From assembly GCA_037969565.1 (NCBI GenBank), contig JBBKXQ010000161.1:1-64000 (forward strand): a DNA stretch of 64,000 nt. The letters are read 5' to 3'. This DNA is from SZUA-35 sp037969565 (GTDB taxonomy: Bacteria; Actinomycetota; Acidimicrobiia; Acidimicrobiales; SZUA-35). Shown here in pieces: positions 7,986-17,278 of this stretch. A program made the translations under genes and the position numbers. How positions within the stretch are numbered: position 1 is the stretch's first letter; the number at the start of each line of letters is the position of its first letter. The notes beneath the pieces were generated by a model. It saw only the letters and a program-made list of their open reading frames with translations. It was not told where the DNA came from and made no database searches.

Positions 7986-9031
7986 TCCGCCTCGTCATCG
8001 CCGCCGGCCTGGCCTGCGCCTTCAGCGCACTCGGCACCAAGCTGCTGATCGACATCCTCACCCGGCAGCAGATCGGCCAACCGATCCGAGAAGACGGCCC
8101 CGAGGGCCACAAGACCAAAGCGGGCACCCCAACCATGGGTGGCTTGGCCATCGTCGCCGGCGCCTTCGCCGGTTATGTCCTCTCCGACCTCATCGGCGGT
8201 GGCACGTTCACCCGCAGCGGACTGCTGGTGATGGCTGCCATCTGTGCCGCCGGGTTCGTCGGCTTTCTCGACGACTGGATCAAGGTCAGCCGCGAACGCA
8301 GTCTCGGTTTGAATGCACGCTTGAAAACGGCCGGGCTGCTCACGGTCGCCTTCGCCTTCGCCATCGCCACCGACGGGCTCACCAACGTCAGCACCGAACT
8401 CTCCTTCGCCCGGCCCGGCCTCCTCGGAATCGATCTGGGCCACGTCGGCTGGGTGCTCTGGGCCGTCGTGCTCGTCTACGCCACCTCGAACGCCGTGAAC
8501 CTCACCGACGGACTCGACGGGCTGGCGGCCGGCAGCGGAATCTTCTCGTTCGGCGCCTACGTCATCATCGGCTTCTGGATCTTCCGTCAGAGCGGTGACG
8601 GCTCGATCTATGCCGTATCCCACGCTCTCGATCTCGCCATCGTGGCGGTAGCCATGCTCGGAGCGCTGGCCGGTTTCCTCTGGTTCAACGCGGCCCCGGC
8701 CGAGATCTTCATGGGTGACACGGGTTCTCTGGCCATCGGCACCGGCCTCGCCGGACTGGCGCTCACCACGAATACTCACCTCCTGCTTCCGATCATCGGT
8801 GGGGTGTACGTGGCCGAGACGCTCTCGGTCATGCTCCAGGTCGGATTCTTCAAGCTCACCAAGGGGAAACGGCTCTTCCGCATGGCTCCGATCCACCATC
8901 ACTTCGAACTGATGGGCTGGCGTGAGACGAAGGTGATCATCCGGATGTGGCTCATCGCAGGTGCACTCACCTCCGTGGCCCTCGGGCTCTTCTACGGCGA
9001 CTGGGCTCAAGTCACGAGGTTGCGGCCATGA
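7982..9031 (+). CDS. mraY: Phospho-MurNAc-pentapeptide translocase MraY
   Basis: This integral membrane enzyme transfers phospho-MurNAc-pentapeptide to undecaprenyl phosphate, producing lipid I. It has 349 residues with about ten membrane segments. Conserved cytoplasmic motifs are present: HKTKAGTPTMGG near residues 43-54, FLDDWIK with the catalytic Asp, NAVNLTDGLDGLAAG, AEIFMGDTGSLAIG and APIHHHFELMGW with the histidine cluster. It overlaps murE and murD by 4 bases each. Confidence 0.98.
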   Translation: MIRLVIAAGLACAFSALGTKLLIDILTRQQIGQPIREDGPEGHKTKAGTPTMGGLAIVAGAFAGYVLSDLIGGGTFTRSGLLVMAAICAAGFVGFLDDWIKVSRERSLGLNARLKTAGLLTVAFAFAIATDGLTNVSTELSFARPGLLGIDLGHVGWVLWAVVLVYATSNAVNLTDGLDGLAAGSGIFSFGAYVIIGFWIFRQSGDGSIYAVSHALDLAIVAVAMLGALAGFLWFNAAPAEIFMGDTGSLAIGTGLAGLALTTNTHLLLPIIGGVYVAETLSVMLQVGFFKLTKGKRLFRMAPIHHHFELMGWRETKVIIRMWLIAGALTSVALGLFYGDWAQVTRLRP

Positions 9032-10356
9032 CGTCCCTCGACCTCGCCGCTCCAGTCATCATCGGCTTCGGCATCACGGGCCAAGCAGTCGCTCGGGTGC
9101 TCGCCGAGCGTGGCCACCCGCCGGTCGTCATCGACGATCGACCTTCCGACGACGGTTTGGCCGTGGCCGCCCAGCGCGGTTTCTCCCTCACGGTGGCACC
9201 CGACTCCGACCAACTGGCCGCAATCGTGTCCACCGCGACGGTTCTCCTTCCGAGCCCCGGTATTCCGGATCATCACCCGGTGTTCGAAGTGGCCCGACGA
9301 CTCGGAGTTCCGGTTCATTCCGAATTTGATCTCGCCGCCCTCTGGGACCGGCGTCCCCGGGTCGGCATCACCGGCACCAACGGCAAGACCACCGTCACGA
9401 TCATGGTCACCGAGGCCTTGAACCGGTCCGGCCTGCGGGCCGAGGCCGTGGGCAACACGCCGACGCCTCTCGTAGCTGCCCTCGCCGACGACACCATCGA
9501 TGTCTTCGTTGTCGAGGCTTCTTCCTTCCGTTTGGCCCACTCCTCGTGTTTCGCGCCACAAGTCGCCACGTGGATGAACTTCTCACCGGATCACCTCGAC
9601 GCCCACTCGTCGTTGGCGATCTACGAAGCGGCCAAGGCATCGATCTGGGCTCATCTGCCACGGGGTGGCATCGCCATCGCCAATGCCGAAGATCCAGTCG
9701 TCATGAAGCACGTGCCGCAGGGCTCGCCCGTGGTCACGTTCGGGCTCGAGCGGGGTGACTGGCGCATCGAGCACGATCACGTGGTCGGTCCCGAGGGCCC
9801 ACTCGTGGCCACAAACCGTCTAGCCCGACGCCAGCCTCACGACCTCGCCAACGCCACCTGCATGGCCGCAACCGCAATCGCGGCCGGAGCAACCCCCGAG
9901 GCCGTCATCGAAACCCTCGAACAATTCGAGGGCCTTCCTCACCGAGTCTCCTTGGTGGGTGAATGGGACGGGATTCGGTGGTTCAACGATTCAAAAGCGA
10001 CCGTGCCACAAGCGACTCTCGCTGCGGTTTCCGGCTTCTCCTCGGTCGTCCTCATCGCCGGCGGGCGCAACAAAGGACTCGACCTCTCCTCACTGGCCAC
10101 CTCGGTCCCACCCGTCCACACGGTGGTGGCCATCGGCGACGCCGAAGCCGAGATCGCATCCGTGTTCGCCCAAACCGACGCCGCCGTCGTCACCGCAACA
10201 ACGATGAGCGACGCGATCACGGCCGCCCGAGCGGCGGCCCGGCCCGGCGACACCGTCCTGCTCTCACCTGCCTGCACCTCGTTCGACTGGTACGCCAACT
10301 ACGGCGAACGAGGCGACGACTTCACCCGCGAAGTGACCGAAAGGTTCCACTCATGA
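9028..10356 (+). CDS. murD: UDP-MurNAc-L-Ala:D-glutamate ligase MurD
   Basis: This cytoplasmic ligase adds D-glutamate to UDP-MurNAc-L-alanine. It has 442 residues with a Rossmann-like N-terminal domain (IIGFGITGQAVA), the ATP loop GTNGKTT at residues 116-122 and the C-terminal ligase domain (WFNDSKATVPQ, then LIAGGRNKG). The start at 9028 was chosen over an in-frame upstream ATG at 8947 because it gives the 4-base overlap with mraY and the normal MurD N-terminus. Confidence 0.97.
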   Translation: MTSLDLAAPVIIGFGITGQAVARVLAERGHPPVVIDDRPSDDGLAVAAQRGFSLTVAPDSDQLAAIVSTATVLLPSPGIPDHHPVFEVARRLGVPVHSEFDLAALWDRRPRVGITGTNGKTTVTIMVTEALNRSGLRAEAVGNTPTPLVAALADDTIDVFVVEASSFRLAHSSCFAPQVATWMNFSPDHLDAHSSLAIYEAAKASIWAHLPRGGIAIANAEDPVVMKHVPQGSPVVTFGLERGDWRIEHDHVVGPEGPLVATNRLARRQPHDLANATCMAATAIAAGATPEAVIETLEQFEGLPHRVSLVGEWDGIRWFNDSKATVPQATLAAVSGFSSVVLIAGGRNKGLDLSSLATSVPPVHTVVAIGDAEAEIASVFAQTDAAVVTATTMSDAITAARAAARPGDTVLLSPACTSFDWYANYGERGDDFTREVTERFHS

Positions 10357-11765
10357 CCACAACGACGCGATCCAAGCGTTCCGGCCCCGCAACTCGCGGA
10401 ACGACAACCAAGAAACCGGCCACCCGGAAGATCGCAGCCAAGCGGGCTCCCGCCAAAAGATCGACGGCCAAGCGGTCGACGGCCAAGTCGTCGTCGAACA
10501 CCCGAGGGACCAGCACCGCCGCTCGAGCAGCCGCGGCTCGAACCGCAACCACGCGCTCAGGAACCACGCGTGTCGACACGAACACCAGGAGGGCGCAGCC
10601 GGCAGCCCGCCGGGCCGTCCGACCGACCGGCACCAGCGCCAAACGTCAGGTCCGCGCCTTCCCGGTCACCAAAATCGGCGAACGCAATGGGAACGTGCTG
10701 ACGATCACCGTCCTTGCCCTCACCCTCTTCGGACTCGTGATGGTCTTGTCGGCTTCATCGGTCACGAGTCTCTACGACAACGAGTCGCCCTATTCGTTGT
10801 TCCAGAAGCAGATCGTGTGGGCCGCCCTGGGTGCCGTGGCGTTCGTCGTGGCCAGTCGGATCGACTACCGCTGGCTCAAGCCAGTGGCAGTCCCATTCCT
10901 CCTCGTCACCGTTCTCATGTTGATCGCCGTGCTGATCCCGGGCGTCGGAAAGCGGATCAACGGTTCGTCCCGCTGGCTCGGCGTCGGCCCCTTCGTGATC
11001 CAACCGGGTGAGTTCGCCAAGTTGGCGATCGTGCTGTTCACCGCCGACTTGCTCAGTCGCCGATCGAAACAGATGCATCGCTCGGACCTCACCATTCGCC
11101 CCGTGCTGCTCGTCGTCGGTGCGCTCTCGATCCTGCTCCTGATGCAACCCAAGCTGGGCACGGTCATCGTGATCGCCGCGGTTTCCATCCTGATGTTGTT
11201 CGTGGCTGGGGCCCGGCTTCCCAACCTGATGGCGTGGACTACGGCCGGAGCGGCGCTGGCCACCGCAGCCGCCTTTGGTTCGACCTATCGCCGTGAGCGC
11301 CTTCTTGCCTTCATCGATCCCTGGGCCGATCCGCTCGACAGCGGACTCCAAACGATCCAGAGCCAAGTCGGTATCGCTTCGGGAGGTGTGCTCGGAGTCG
11401 GCCTCGGTGCCGGTCGAGCCAAGTGGGGCTTTCTTCCCTACGCCCACTCCGATTTCATCTTCGCCATCGTCGCCGAAGAGATCGGTCTCATCGGCGCCGG
11501 AGCCCTCATCGGTGGGTTCTTGCTTCTCGGGCTTCTCGGTATTCGGGCCGCTCTGAAGGCCCCGGATCGTTTCGGCATGCTGCTCGCCGCCGGCCTCACG
11601 TCATGGCTCCTGGTTCAGGGTTTCATGAACATCGCGATGTCGATCGGTGTGATGCCCATCACCGGAGAACCGCTGCCCTTCGTGTCGGCTGGGGGTTCGA
11701 GCCTCGTGACCACCCTGGCGGCCGCCGGCCTACTCACCAACGTCGCTCGACGCTCGAAGGCCTGA
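10353..11765 (+). CDS. ftsW: Septal SEDS glycosyltransferase FtsW with long basic N-terminal tail
   Basis: FtsW polymerises lipid II into septal glycan together with FtsI. The 470-residue protein begins with about 105 residues very rich in Lys, Arg, Ala and Thr (for example KIAAKRAPAKRSTAKRS). Some ten membrane segments follow, ending with the SEDS signature PLPFVSAGGSSLVTT. The long tail is unusual, since most FtsW proteins begin close to the first membrane helix. It would lie in the cytoplasm, where it could bind a division partner, DNA or acidic phospholipid. The start overlaps murD by 4 bases; the gap to murG is only 3 bases, the one non-overlapping junction in this stretch. Confidence 0.95.
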   Translation: MTTTTRSKRSGPATRGTTTKKPATRKIAAKRAPAKRSTAKRSTAKSSSNTRGTSTAARAAAARTATTRSGTTRVDTNTRRAQPAARRAVRPTGTSAKRQVRAFPVTKIGERNGNVLTITVLALTLFGLVMVLSASSVTSLYDNESPYSLFQKQIVWAALGAVAFVVASRIDYRWLKPVAVPFLLVTVLMLIAVLIPGVGKRINGSSRWLGVGPFVIQPGEFAKLAIVLFTADLLSRRSKQMHRSDLTIRPVLLVVGALSILLLMQPKLGTVIVIAAVSILMLFVAGARLPNLMAWTTAGAALATAAAFGSTYRRERLLAFIDPWADPLDSGLQTIQSQVGIASGGVLGVGLGAGRAKWGFLPYAHSDFIFAIVAEEIGLIGAGALIGGFLLLGLLGIRAALKAPDRFGMLLAAGLTSWLLVQGFMNIAMSIGVMPITGEPLPFVSAGGSSLVTTLAAAGLLTNVARRSKA

Positions 11766-11768
11766 TTC

Positions 11769-12908
11769 ATGACGTCCGTGATCATCACCGGTGGTGGAAC
11801 CGCCGGTCACACCAACCCGGGCATCGCCGCTGCCCAGGCCTTGGTGGCTCGCGGACTCTCCGTTGGTCAGATCCATTTCATCGGCGGTGAACGGGGCAAC
11901 GAAGGCACCCTCGTTCGTGAGGCCGGATTCACCATTGATCTGTTGCCAGGACGCGGCATTCGCCGTTCCTTCAGCCTCAGCAACGTGCGCTCGGTGCTCG
12001 ACCTGCTTCGCGGGGTCGTCCGGGCATTCGGACTCGTCCGCCGACACGACCCCGACGTGGTTCTCTGTCTCGGTGGGTACGCCGCGTTCGGAGCATCGCT
12101 GGCCGCCCTCGTGCTCCGGATTCCTGTTGTGGTCACTGAGCAGAACGCCCGCGCCAGTGCGGTGAATCGGCTCGTCGGCCGGTTCGCCAAAGCGTGTGCC
12201 CTGCCCTTTCCCGACACCGACCTCCCGAAAGGGGTTCTCACTGGTAATCCGGTTCTCCCCTCAGTCGTGGAGGCGGTGCAGGCGGCCGACCGCGATTCGG
12301 CCCGGGCCACGCTTCAAGTCGATCCCTCGGCGGTGATGGTCGCGGTATGGACCGGTTCACTCGGATCGACCCGAGTCAACACTGCTGTCCGCGACCTTGC
12401 CCTCCGGTGGAAAGACCGAGCGGGGATCACCTTGCACCACGTCATCGGAGAGCGCGACTGGGAACGATTCGGTCCCACTCCGGCCGAACTCGACGCAGCC
12501 GCGCTGACCTACCGAACGGTTCGATACGAAACTCGGATGCCCGAGGTGCTCGTCGCCGCCGACCTGGCCATCTGCCGCTCCGGGGCATCAACGGTCACCG
12601 AACTCGCCATCGCCGGCCTCCCTTCGGTGCTCATCCCGCTCCCCGGGGCGCCGCGAGATCATCAAACCGCGAACAGTCGGGAACTCGTCGAGGCCGGAGG
12701 AGCGATCCTGCTGTCCGACGCCGACGTCTCTGGCGAACAGCTCGAACGACGGCTCCTCGCCGTGGTCGAGGGGCCGGCCACGAGAACTCGTATGGCCGCC
12801 GCCGCGGCCTCGGTCGGTCGTCCCGGCGCAGCACGAGCCGTAGCCGACCTCGTCATCGAGATCGGCAATCTGTCGGCGACCGATCCAACCTCGGGAGGTG
12901 AGCGGTGA
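11769..12908 (+). CDS. murG: Undecaprenyldiphospho-MurNAc-pentapeptide GlcNAc transferase MurG
   Basis: This peripheral membrane GT28 glycosyltransferase converts lipid I to lipid II. It has 379 residues. The N-terminal glycine-rich loop is GGGTAGHTNPG (the consensus is GGTGGH, so one Gly is Ala). CLGGYAAFGAS and VTEQNARAS follow in the N-domain. The donor-site motif CRSGASTVTELAIAGLP, with IPLPGAPRDHQTANSREL, is in the C-domain. It lies between ftsW and murC, overlapping murC by 4 bases (GTGA). Confidence 0.97.
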   Translation: MTSVIITGGGTAGHTNPGIAAAQALVARGLSVGQIHFIGGERGNEGTLVREAGFTIDLLPGRGIRRSFSLSNVRSVLDLLRGVVRAFGLVRRHDPDVVLCLGGYAAFGASLAALVLRIPVVVTEQNARASAVNRLVGRFAKACALPFPDTDLPKGVLTGNPVLPSVVEAVQAADRDSARATLQVDPSAVMVAVWTGSLGSTRVNTAVRDLALRWKDRAGITLHHVIGERDWERFGPTPAELDAAALTYRTVRYETRMPEVLVAADLAICRSGASTVTELAIAGLPSVLIPLPGAPRDHQTANSRELVEAGGAILLSDADVSGEQLERRLLAVVEGPATRTRMAAAAASVGRPGAARAVADLVIEIGNLSATDPTSGGER

Positions 12909-14290
12909 CCGCATTCATCGATCTACGTCATCAGCGCCGAATCCACATCGTGGGCCTCGGAGGGTCAGGAATGAGCGCAATCGCAGAGATCCTGCTCGGC
13001 ACCGGCCATCTGGTCACCGGCTCGGACCTCGCGCTCTCCGCCCCCATGAAACGACTGGCGGAAGCTGGCGTGCAGACGTTCGTCGGTCACGACGCCTCAC
13101 AGATCGGCGATGCCGAGGTTGTCGCCATCTCTACGGCAATTCCTCCGACCAATCCTGAGGTCATCGCCGCCACCGAAGCCGGAATCCCCGTGTTGCGACG
13201 GGCCGAAATTCTCACCGCCATCACTGCCACGTGGCGCACGGTGGCCGTTGCCGGCACTCACGGCAAGACGACGACCTCGGCGATGCTCACCGCTGCGCTC
13301 CAGGGTGCAAACCTCGACCCGGCGTTCATCGTCGGCGGCGACCTCCGGGATCTGGGCAAGGGTGCCGCCGTCGGCACCGGCGACCTTCTGGTCGTCGAGG
13401 CCGATGAGAGCGACGGCACCTTTGTCGAACTCGATTCCTTCGGTGTGATCGTCACGAACGTCGAACCCGATCACCTCGAGCACTACGGAGGATTCGACGG
13501 CTTGAAAGCAGCCTTCGTTCGTTTCATCGAGCAGGCCCCAGGGCCCAAACTCGTCTGTCTCGATGATCCCGGTTCGGCCGCCCTGGTGAACACCATCGAG
13601 GGCGTTGTCTCCTACGGACTCCTGCCAAGTGCTGATTGGCGAATCGTCGATGCCCTCCCCACACCGCGAGGGGTCACGTTCACGGTGGCCGGACCACGTG
13701 ATCGCTACGAGATTCGACTCCGTCAACCCGGACTCCACAACGCCCGTAATGCAACCGCAGCCCTCGTGATGGCCATCGAATTGGGTGCCGACGGCAGAGA
13801 AGCGGCCGAGGCCTTGTCGAACTTCGGAGGCGTCGGACGCCGGTTCGAAGAACGAGGTGAGATCGACGGAATCCGACTCGTCGATGACTATGCCCACCTT
13901 CCCACTGAGGTGATGTCAGCTCTGCAAGCCGGTCGCAGCCAGCACGCTGGGAGGTTGTTCGCCGTCTTCCAACCCCATCGCTACAGCCGGACCGAGCAGC
14001 TCTGGTCGACCTTCACCAATGCGTTCGTGGACGCCGACGTTCTCATCGTCACCGGCATCTACACCGCGGGTGAAGCACCTCGAGCCGGTATCTCGGGTGC
14101 GCTGATCGCCGACGACGTTCGGTCGGCTCACCCCGACGCCGACGTTCGCTACATCGAACAACTGGACGATGTCGTCGCCGAGTTGGTCGGCGAGATGCGA
14201 AGCGGCGATCTCTGCATGACGCTCGGGGCGGGCGACCTGACCAATGTTCCCGATCGCGTCGCCGAGGGTCTCAGGAAACGCAGCTCGTGA
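12905..14290 (+). CDS. murC: UDP-N-acetylmuramate:L-alanine ligase MurC
   Basis: MurC is the cytoplasmic ligase that adds the first residue, L-alanine, to UDP-MurNAc. It has 461 residues and starts with GTG. The N-terminal nucleotide-sugar domain has HIVGLGGSGMSAIA, the ATP loop GTHGKTT lies at residues 117-123 (the His is typical of MurC), and VEADESDGTF carries the conserved acidic residues. DDYAHLPTEV and FQPHRYSRT mark the C-terminal domain. It overlaps murG and murB by 4 bases each. Confidence 0.98.
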   Translation: MTAFIDLRHQRRIHIVGLGGSGMSAIAEILLGTGHLVTGSDLALSAPMKRLAEAGVQTFVGHDASQIGDAEVVAISTAIPPTNPEVIAATEAGIPVLRRAEILTAITATWRTVAVAGTHGKTTTSAMLTAALQGANLDPAFIVGGDLRDLGKGAAVGTGDLLVVEADESDGTFVELDSFGVIVTNVEPDHLEHYGGFDGLKAAFVRFIEQAPGPKLVCLDDPGSAALVNTIEGVVSYGLLPSADWRIVDALPTPRGVTFTVAGPRDRYEIRLRQPGLHNARNATAALVMAIELGADGREAAEALSNFGGVGRRFEERGEIDGIRLVDDYAHLPTEVMSALQAGRSQHAGRLFAVFQPHRYSRTEQLWSTFTNAFVDADVLIVTGIYTAGEAPRAGISGALIADDVRSAHPDADVRYIEQLDDVVAELVGEMRSGDLCMTLGAGDLTNVPDRVAEGLRKRSS

Positions 14291-15213
14291 ATTCAGATCT
14301 CATCGAGGCACTCGCTCGGCTCGACGATGTTGCTGAACGACACGTGTCGTTGGCCCCGTTCTGTACGTATCGGGTCGGCGGGTCAGCCGCCGGTCTGGTT
14401 CGAGTCGACGACGTCGCAACACTCGAACGGGTGCACGACGGGCTCACTGGGCTCGACGTTCCTGTGCTCGTCATCGGCCGAGGATCGAACCTTCTGGTCG
14501 CGGATGCCGGGTTCGATGGAATCGTGATCCGCCTCGGCGGGTCGTTCGAGGAAGTGTCCATCGATCACGACGAACATCGTGTGATCGCCGGCGGCATGGC
14601 ACTCCTCCCGGTGGTCGCTCGCCGAACGGCGGCCGCAGGGCTCACCGGTTTCGAGTGGGCCGTGGGAGTGCCGGGGTCGATCGGGGGCGCGGTACGAATG
14701 AACGCCGGCGGCCACGGATCCGACATGGCGGCGTCCCTGGTCCGTATCAGCAGTTTCAGCACCTCGTCCGGTGGGCCGCTGAACATCCCCACCGAAGCCT
14801 TGTCGCTGGGTTATCGCACGTCGTCCATCGAGCCGGATCAAGTGATCCTGTACGCCGAACTCCAGCTGCGGCCCGGCGACCGGGAACAATCGGAACGCGA
14901 GATCAGCGAAATCGTCAGCTGGCGCCGAGTCCATCAACCGGGTGGTCAGAACGCCGGGAGTGTGTTCGCGAATCCTGTTGGCGATTCAGCCGGCCGGCTG
15001 ATCGAGGAGGCCGGCTTGAAGGGTTTTCGCATCGGCAGTGCCGAAATTTCCGACAAACACGCCAATTTCATTCAAGCCGATCCCGGCGGTTCGGCGAACG
15101 ACGTTCACTCACTCATCCGCGAGGTGCAGCGCATGATCAAGGACAATGCAGGCATCGAACTCCGAGCAGAGAATCTTCTGATCGGATTCGACGAGGAATC
15201 GACAACACTGTGA
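14287..15213 (+). CDS. murB: UDP-N-acetylenolpyruvoylglucosamine reductase MurB
   Basis: This FAD enzyme reduces enolpyruvyl-UDP-GlcNAc to UDP-MurNAc with NADPH. It has 308 residues and a GTG start. FAD-binding segments are IGRGSNLLVADAGFDG and EWAVGVPGSIGGAVRMNAGG. The catalytic serine is in NAGSVFANP, and the C-terminal EEAGLKGFRIGSAEISDKHANF matches the substrate-binding domain. Its length fits the short type II enzymes. Four-base overlaps join it to murC and ftsQ. Confidence 0.97.
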   Translation: MNSDLIEALARLDDVAERHVSLAPFCTYRVGGSAAGLVRVDDVATLERVHDGLTGLDVPVLVIGRGSNLLVADAGFDGIVIRLGGSFEEVSIDHDEHRVIAGGMALLPVVARRTAAAGLTGFEWAVGVPGSIGGAVRMNAGGHGSDMAASLVRISSFSTSSGGPLNIPTEALSLGYRTSSIEPDQVILYAELQLRPGDREQSEREISEIVSWRRVHQPGGQNAGSVFANPVGDSAGRLIEEAGLKGFRIGSAEISDKHANFIQADPGGSANDVHSLIREVQRMIKDNAGIELRAENLLIGFDEESTTL

Positions 15214-16118
15214 CCACCACCAAACCGACGAAAGCGCGAGCAGCGGCGGCAAAGCCCGGAGCGAGAGCGGCCACGAAGAAAAGGCCTGCGTCGTCCGAGC
15301 TCGCGTCCGCTTCGGTCGACCCACGCCTCGCCGCTCGTCGACGCGACGTCAAACGATCCGAGGGCAGGCGCCGACTCCACACACTCGTCGCGTTGTGCCT
15401 CATCACCCTCTCCTCGATCGGGGCGCTCGCCTTCCTTCAGAGTTCATGGATGGCGATCGACGTGATCAATGTGGAAGGAGCCGAACGAACGTCTCCCATA
15501 CAGGTCACCGATGCATCGGGCATTGTGCTCGGCGAGCCGCTCGTGGATCTCGATGCCGGAGAGGCCTCACGCCAAATCCTCGCCCTGCCGTGGGTGGCTT
15601 CGGTCGAGGTGACGCGAGAGTGGAACGGCGTGATCACACTGAATGTTGCCGAGCGCACCCCCGCAATTTCGCTCCCGATCACCGGGTCGCCCGGTCAATT
15701 CATGCTCATCGATTCCACCGGAAGGCAGCTCGAAGCCGTCGACGGTCTGCCCTACGGGTTCATTCCGATCGAGGGGCTCGCCGCCTCCGGTCAACCCGGT
15801 CAACCGGGCCCTCCCGAGGCTCACGGAGTCGTCAGACTGCTGGGACTACTCAGTCCTGAACGTCAACTAGACGTCTCTCAAATCGTGGTCGCCGACCGCA
15901 ACCTCTACCTCGACCTCGCAGCGCAGGGCAGGGTGCGTCTTGGCAGCGATAGCGGGCTTCCGGAGAAACTCGTTAGCCTCGACACGATTCTTTCCACTGT
16001 CGACCTTCGTTGCCTGTGGGAAATCGATGTGCGGGTGCACACGGCTCCAGCTGTTACGCGCCTGAGTGTCGATGGTGTCGAAAAGGCTCCGTTGACCGAT
16101 CTCTCTACCTGTACCTAA
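15210..16118 (+). CDS. ftsQ: Cell division protein FtsQ
   Basis: FtsQ is a bitopic protein that recruits FtsL and FtsB. The GTG at 15210 gives a 302-residue product overlapping murB by 4 bases; the frame is open further upstream but only as an antisense-like extension of murB. The cytoplasmic part (about 55 residues) is rich in Ala, Lys and Arg (KARAAAAKPGARAATKKR). One membrane segment lies at about 57-77, followed by a POTRA domain (VINVEGAERTSPIQV onwards) and the FtsQ beta-domain. This is the third protein of the operon with an alanine/lysine-rich basic tail. Confidence 0.94.
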   Translation: MTTTKPTKARAAAAKPGARAATKKRPASSELASASVDPRLAARRRDVKRSEGRRRLHTLVALCLITLSSIGALAFLQSSWMAIDVINVEGAERTSPIQVTDASGIVLGEPLVDLDAGEASRQILALPWVASVEVTREWNGVITLNVAERTPAISLPITGSPGQFMLIDSTGRQLEAVDGLPYGFIPIEGLAASGQPGQPGPPEAHGVVRLLGLLSPERQLDVSQIVVADRNLYLDLAAQGRVRLGSDSGLPEKLVSLDTILSTVDLRCLWEIDVRVHTAPAVTRLSVDGVEKAPLTDLSTCT

Positions 16119-16151
16119 TCTCGAGCGCTTGCTCTCTTCGAAAGAACTCCT

Positions 16152-17240
16152 ATGAACACGCAGAACTACGTGGCGGTCATCAAGGTCGTCGGTGTCGGCG
16201 GTGGCGGTTGCAACGCGATCAACCGCATGATCGACGCTGGTCTTCGTGGCGTGGAGTTCGTCGCCGTCAACACCGACGCGCAAGCGTTGTTGATGAACGA
16301 CGCCGAGACCAAGATCCACATCGGTCGAGATCTCACTCGTGGACTCGGGGCCGGATCGGATCCAGCGATCGGTCAGCAGGCAGCAGAGGATCATCGTGAC
16401 GAGATCGCCGCCGCGCTCGACGGAGCCGACATGGTCTTCATCACTGCCGGTGAGGGTGGCGGCACCGGAACCGGCGCCGCCCCGGTGATCGCCGAGGTGG
16501 CCAAGAGCCAGGGCGCCCTCACCATCGCCGTCGTCACGAGGCCATTCGGGTTCGAGGGTCGTCGCCGCTCCTCCCAGGCAGAAAACGGAATCACCCGTCT
16601 CAAGGACAAAGTCGACACCCAGATCGTCATCCCGAACGACCGGTTGCTGTCGATCGCCGACGAGAAGACCACGATGGTCAACGCCTTCCGCATGGCCGAC
16701 GAGATTCTGCTCTCGGGTGTTGCCGGTATCACCGACCTCATCACTACTCCCGGCTTGATCAACACCGACTTCGCCGATGTTCGAATGATCATGAACAACG
16801 CCGGCTCGGCGCTGATGGGCATCGGTCGGGCCAGTGGCGAAGGCCGGGCGCTGGCCGCCGCTCGAGCCGCCATTGCCAGCCCACTCCTCGAGGCGTCGAT
16901 CGAAGGGGCTCGGGGAATCCTGTTGTCGATCTCGGGTTCCAGCGAACTCGGACTCTTCGAAGTGAACGAGGCGGCCGAGATCATTCATGACGTGGCTCAC
17001 GCCGATGCCAACATCATCTTCGGCACTGTTGTCGACGAATCGATGGAGGATGAGATTCGGGTCACGGTGATTGCCGCCGGTTTCGATCGTTGGGATTCCG
17101 GCAACGAGAACGGTGGCACCTACGACGACGATGGTCCGCTCAGGGATCTCCTCGGTGATGACGACTACGACGATTCTCGAGTCGACATCTTCGCAACCGA
17201 CGACGACGACGATTTCGACGTTCCCTCATTCTTGAAGTGA
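16152..17240 (+). CDS. ftsZ: Cell division GTPase FtsZ
   Basis: This tubulin homologue forms the Z ring. It has 362 residues. The GTP-binding loop GGGTGTG is at residues 102-108, preceded by AGE as in other actinobacteria, and the catalytic T7-loop region (NTDFADVRMIMNNAGSA) is intact. The linker after the globular domain is very short and strongly acidic. The last residues, DVPSFLK, are the conserved C-terminal peptide that docks SepF and other partners. ftsA is absent from the cluster, as in other actinobacteria, and sepF lies downstream. Only 33 bases separate it from ftsQ. Confidence 0.99.
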   Translation: MNTQNYVAVIKVVGVGGGGCNAINRMIDAGLRGVEFVAVNTDAQALLMNDAETKIHIGRDLTRGLGAGSDPAIGQQAAEDHRDEIAAALDGADMVFITAGEGGGTGTGAAPVIAEVAKSQGALTIAVVTRPFGFEGRRRSSQAENGITRLKDKVDTQIVIPNDRLLSIADEKTTMVNAFRMADEILLSGVAGITDLITTPGLINTDFADVRMIMNNAGSALMGIGRASGEGRALAAARAAIASPLLEASIEGARGILLSISGSSELGLFEVNEAAEIIHDVAHADANIIFGTVVDESMEDEIRVTVIAAGFDRWDSGNENGGTYDDDGPLRDLLGDDDYDDSRVDIFATDDDDDFDVPSFLK

Positions 17241-17278
17241 GCCCGCTCGGCAGTTGAAGGCGATCAGACCCCGGTCCC

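Noticed and set aside
7904..9010. 368-codon minus-strand frame
   Set aside because: It mirrors mraY codon for codon and has a low-complexity acidic translation without domain features.
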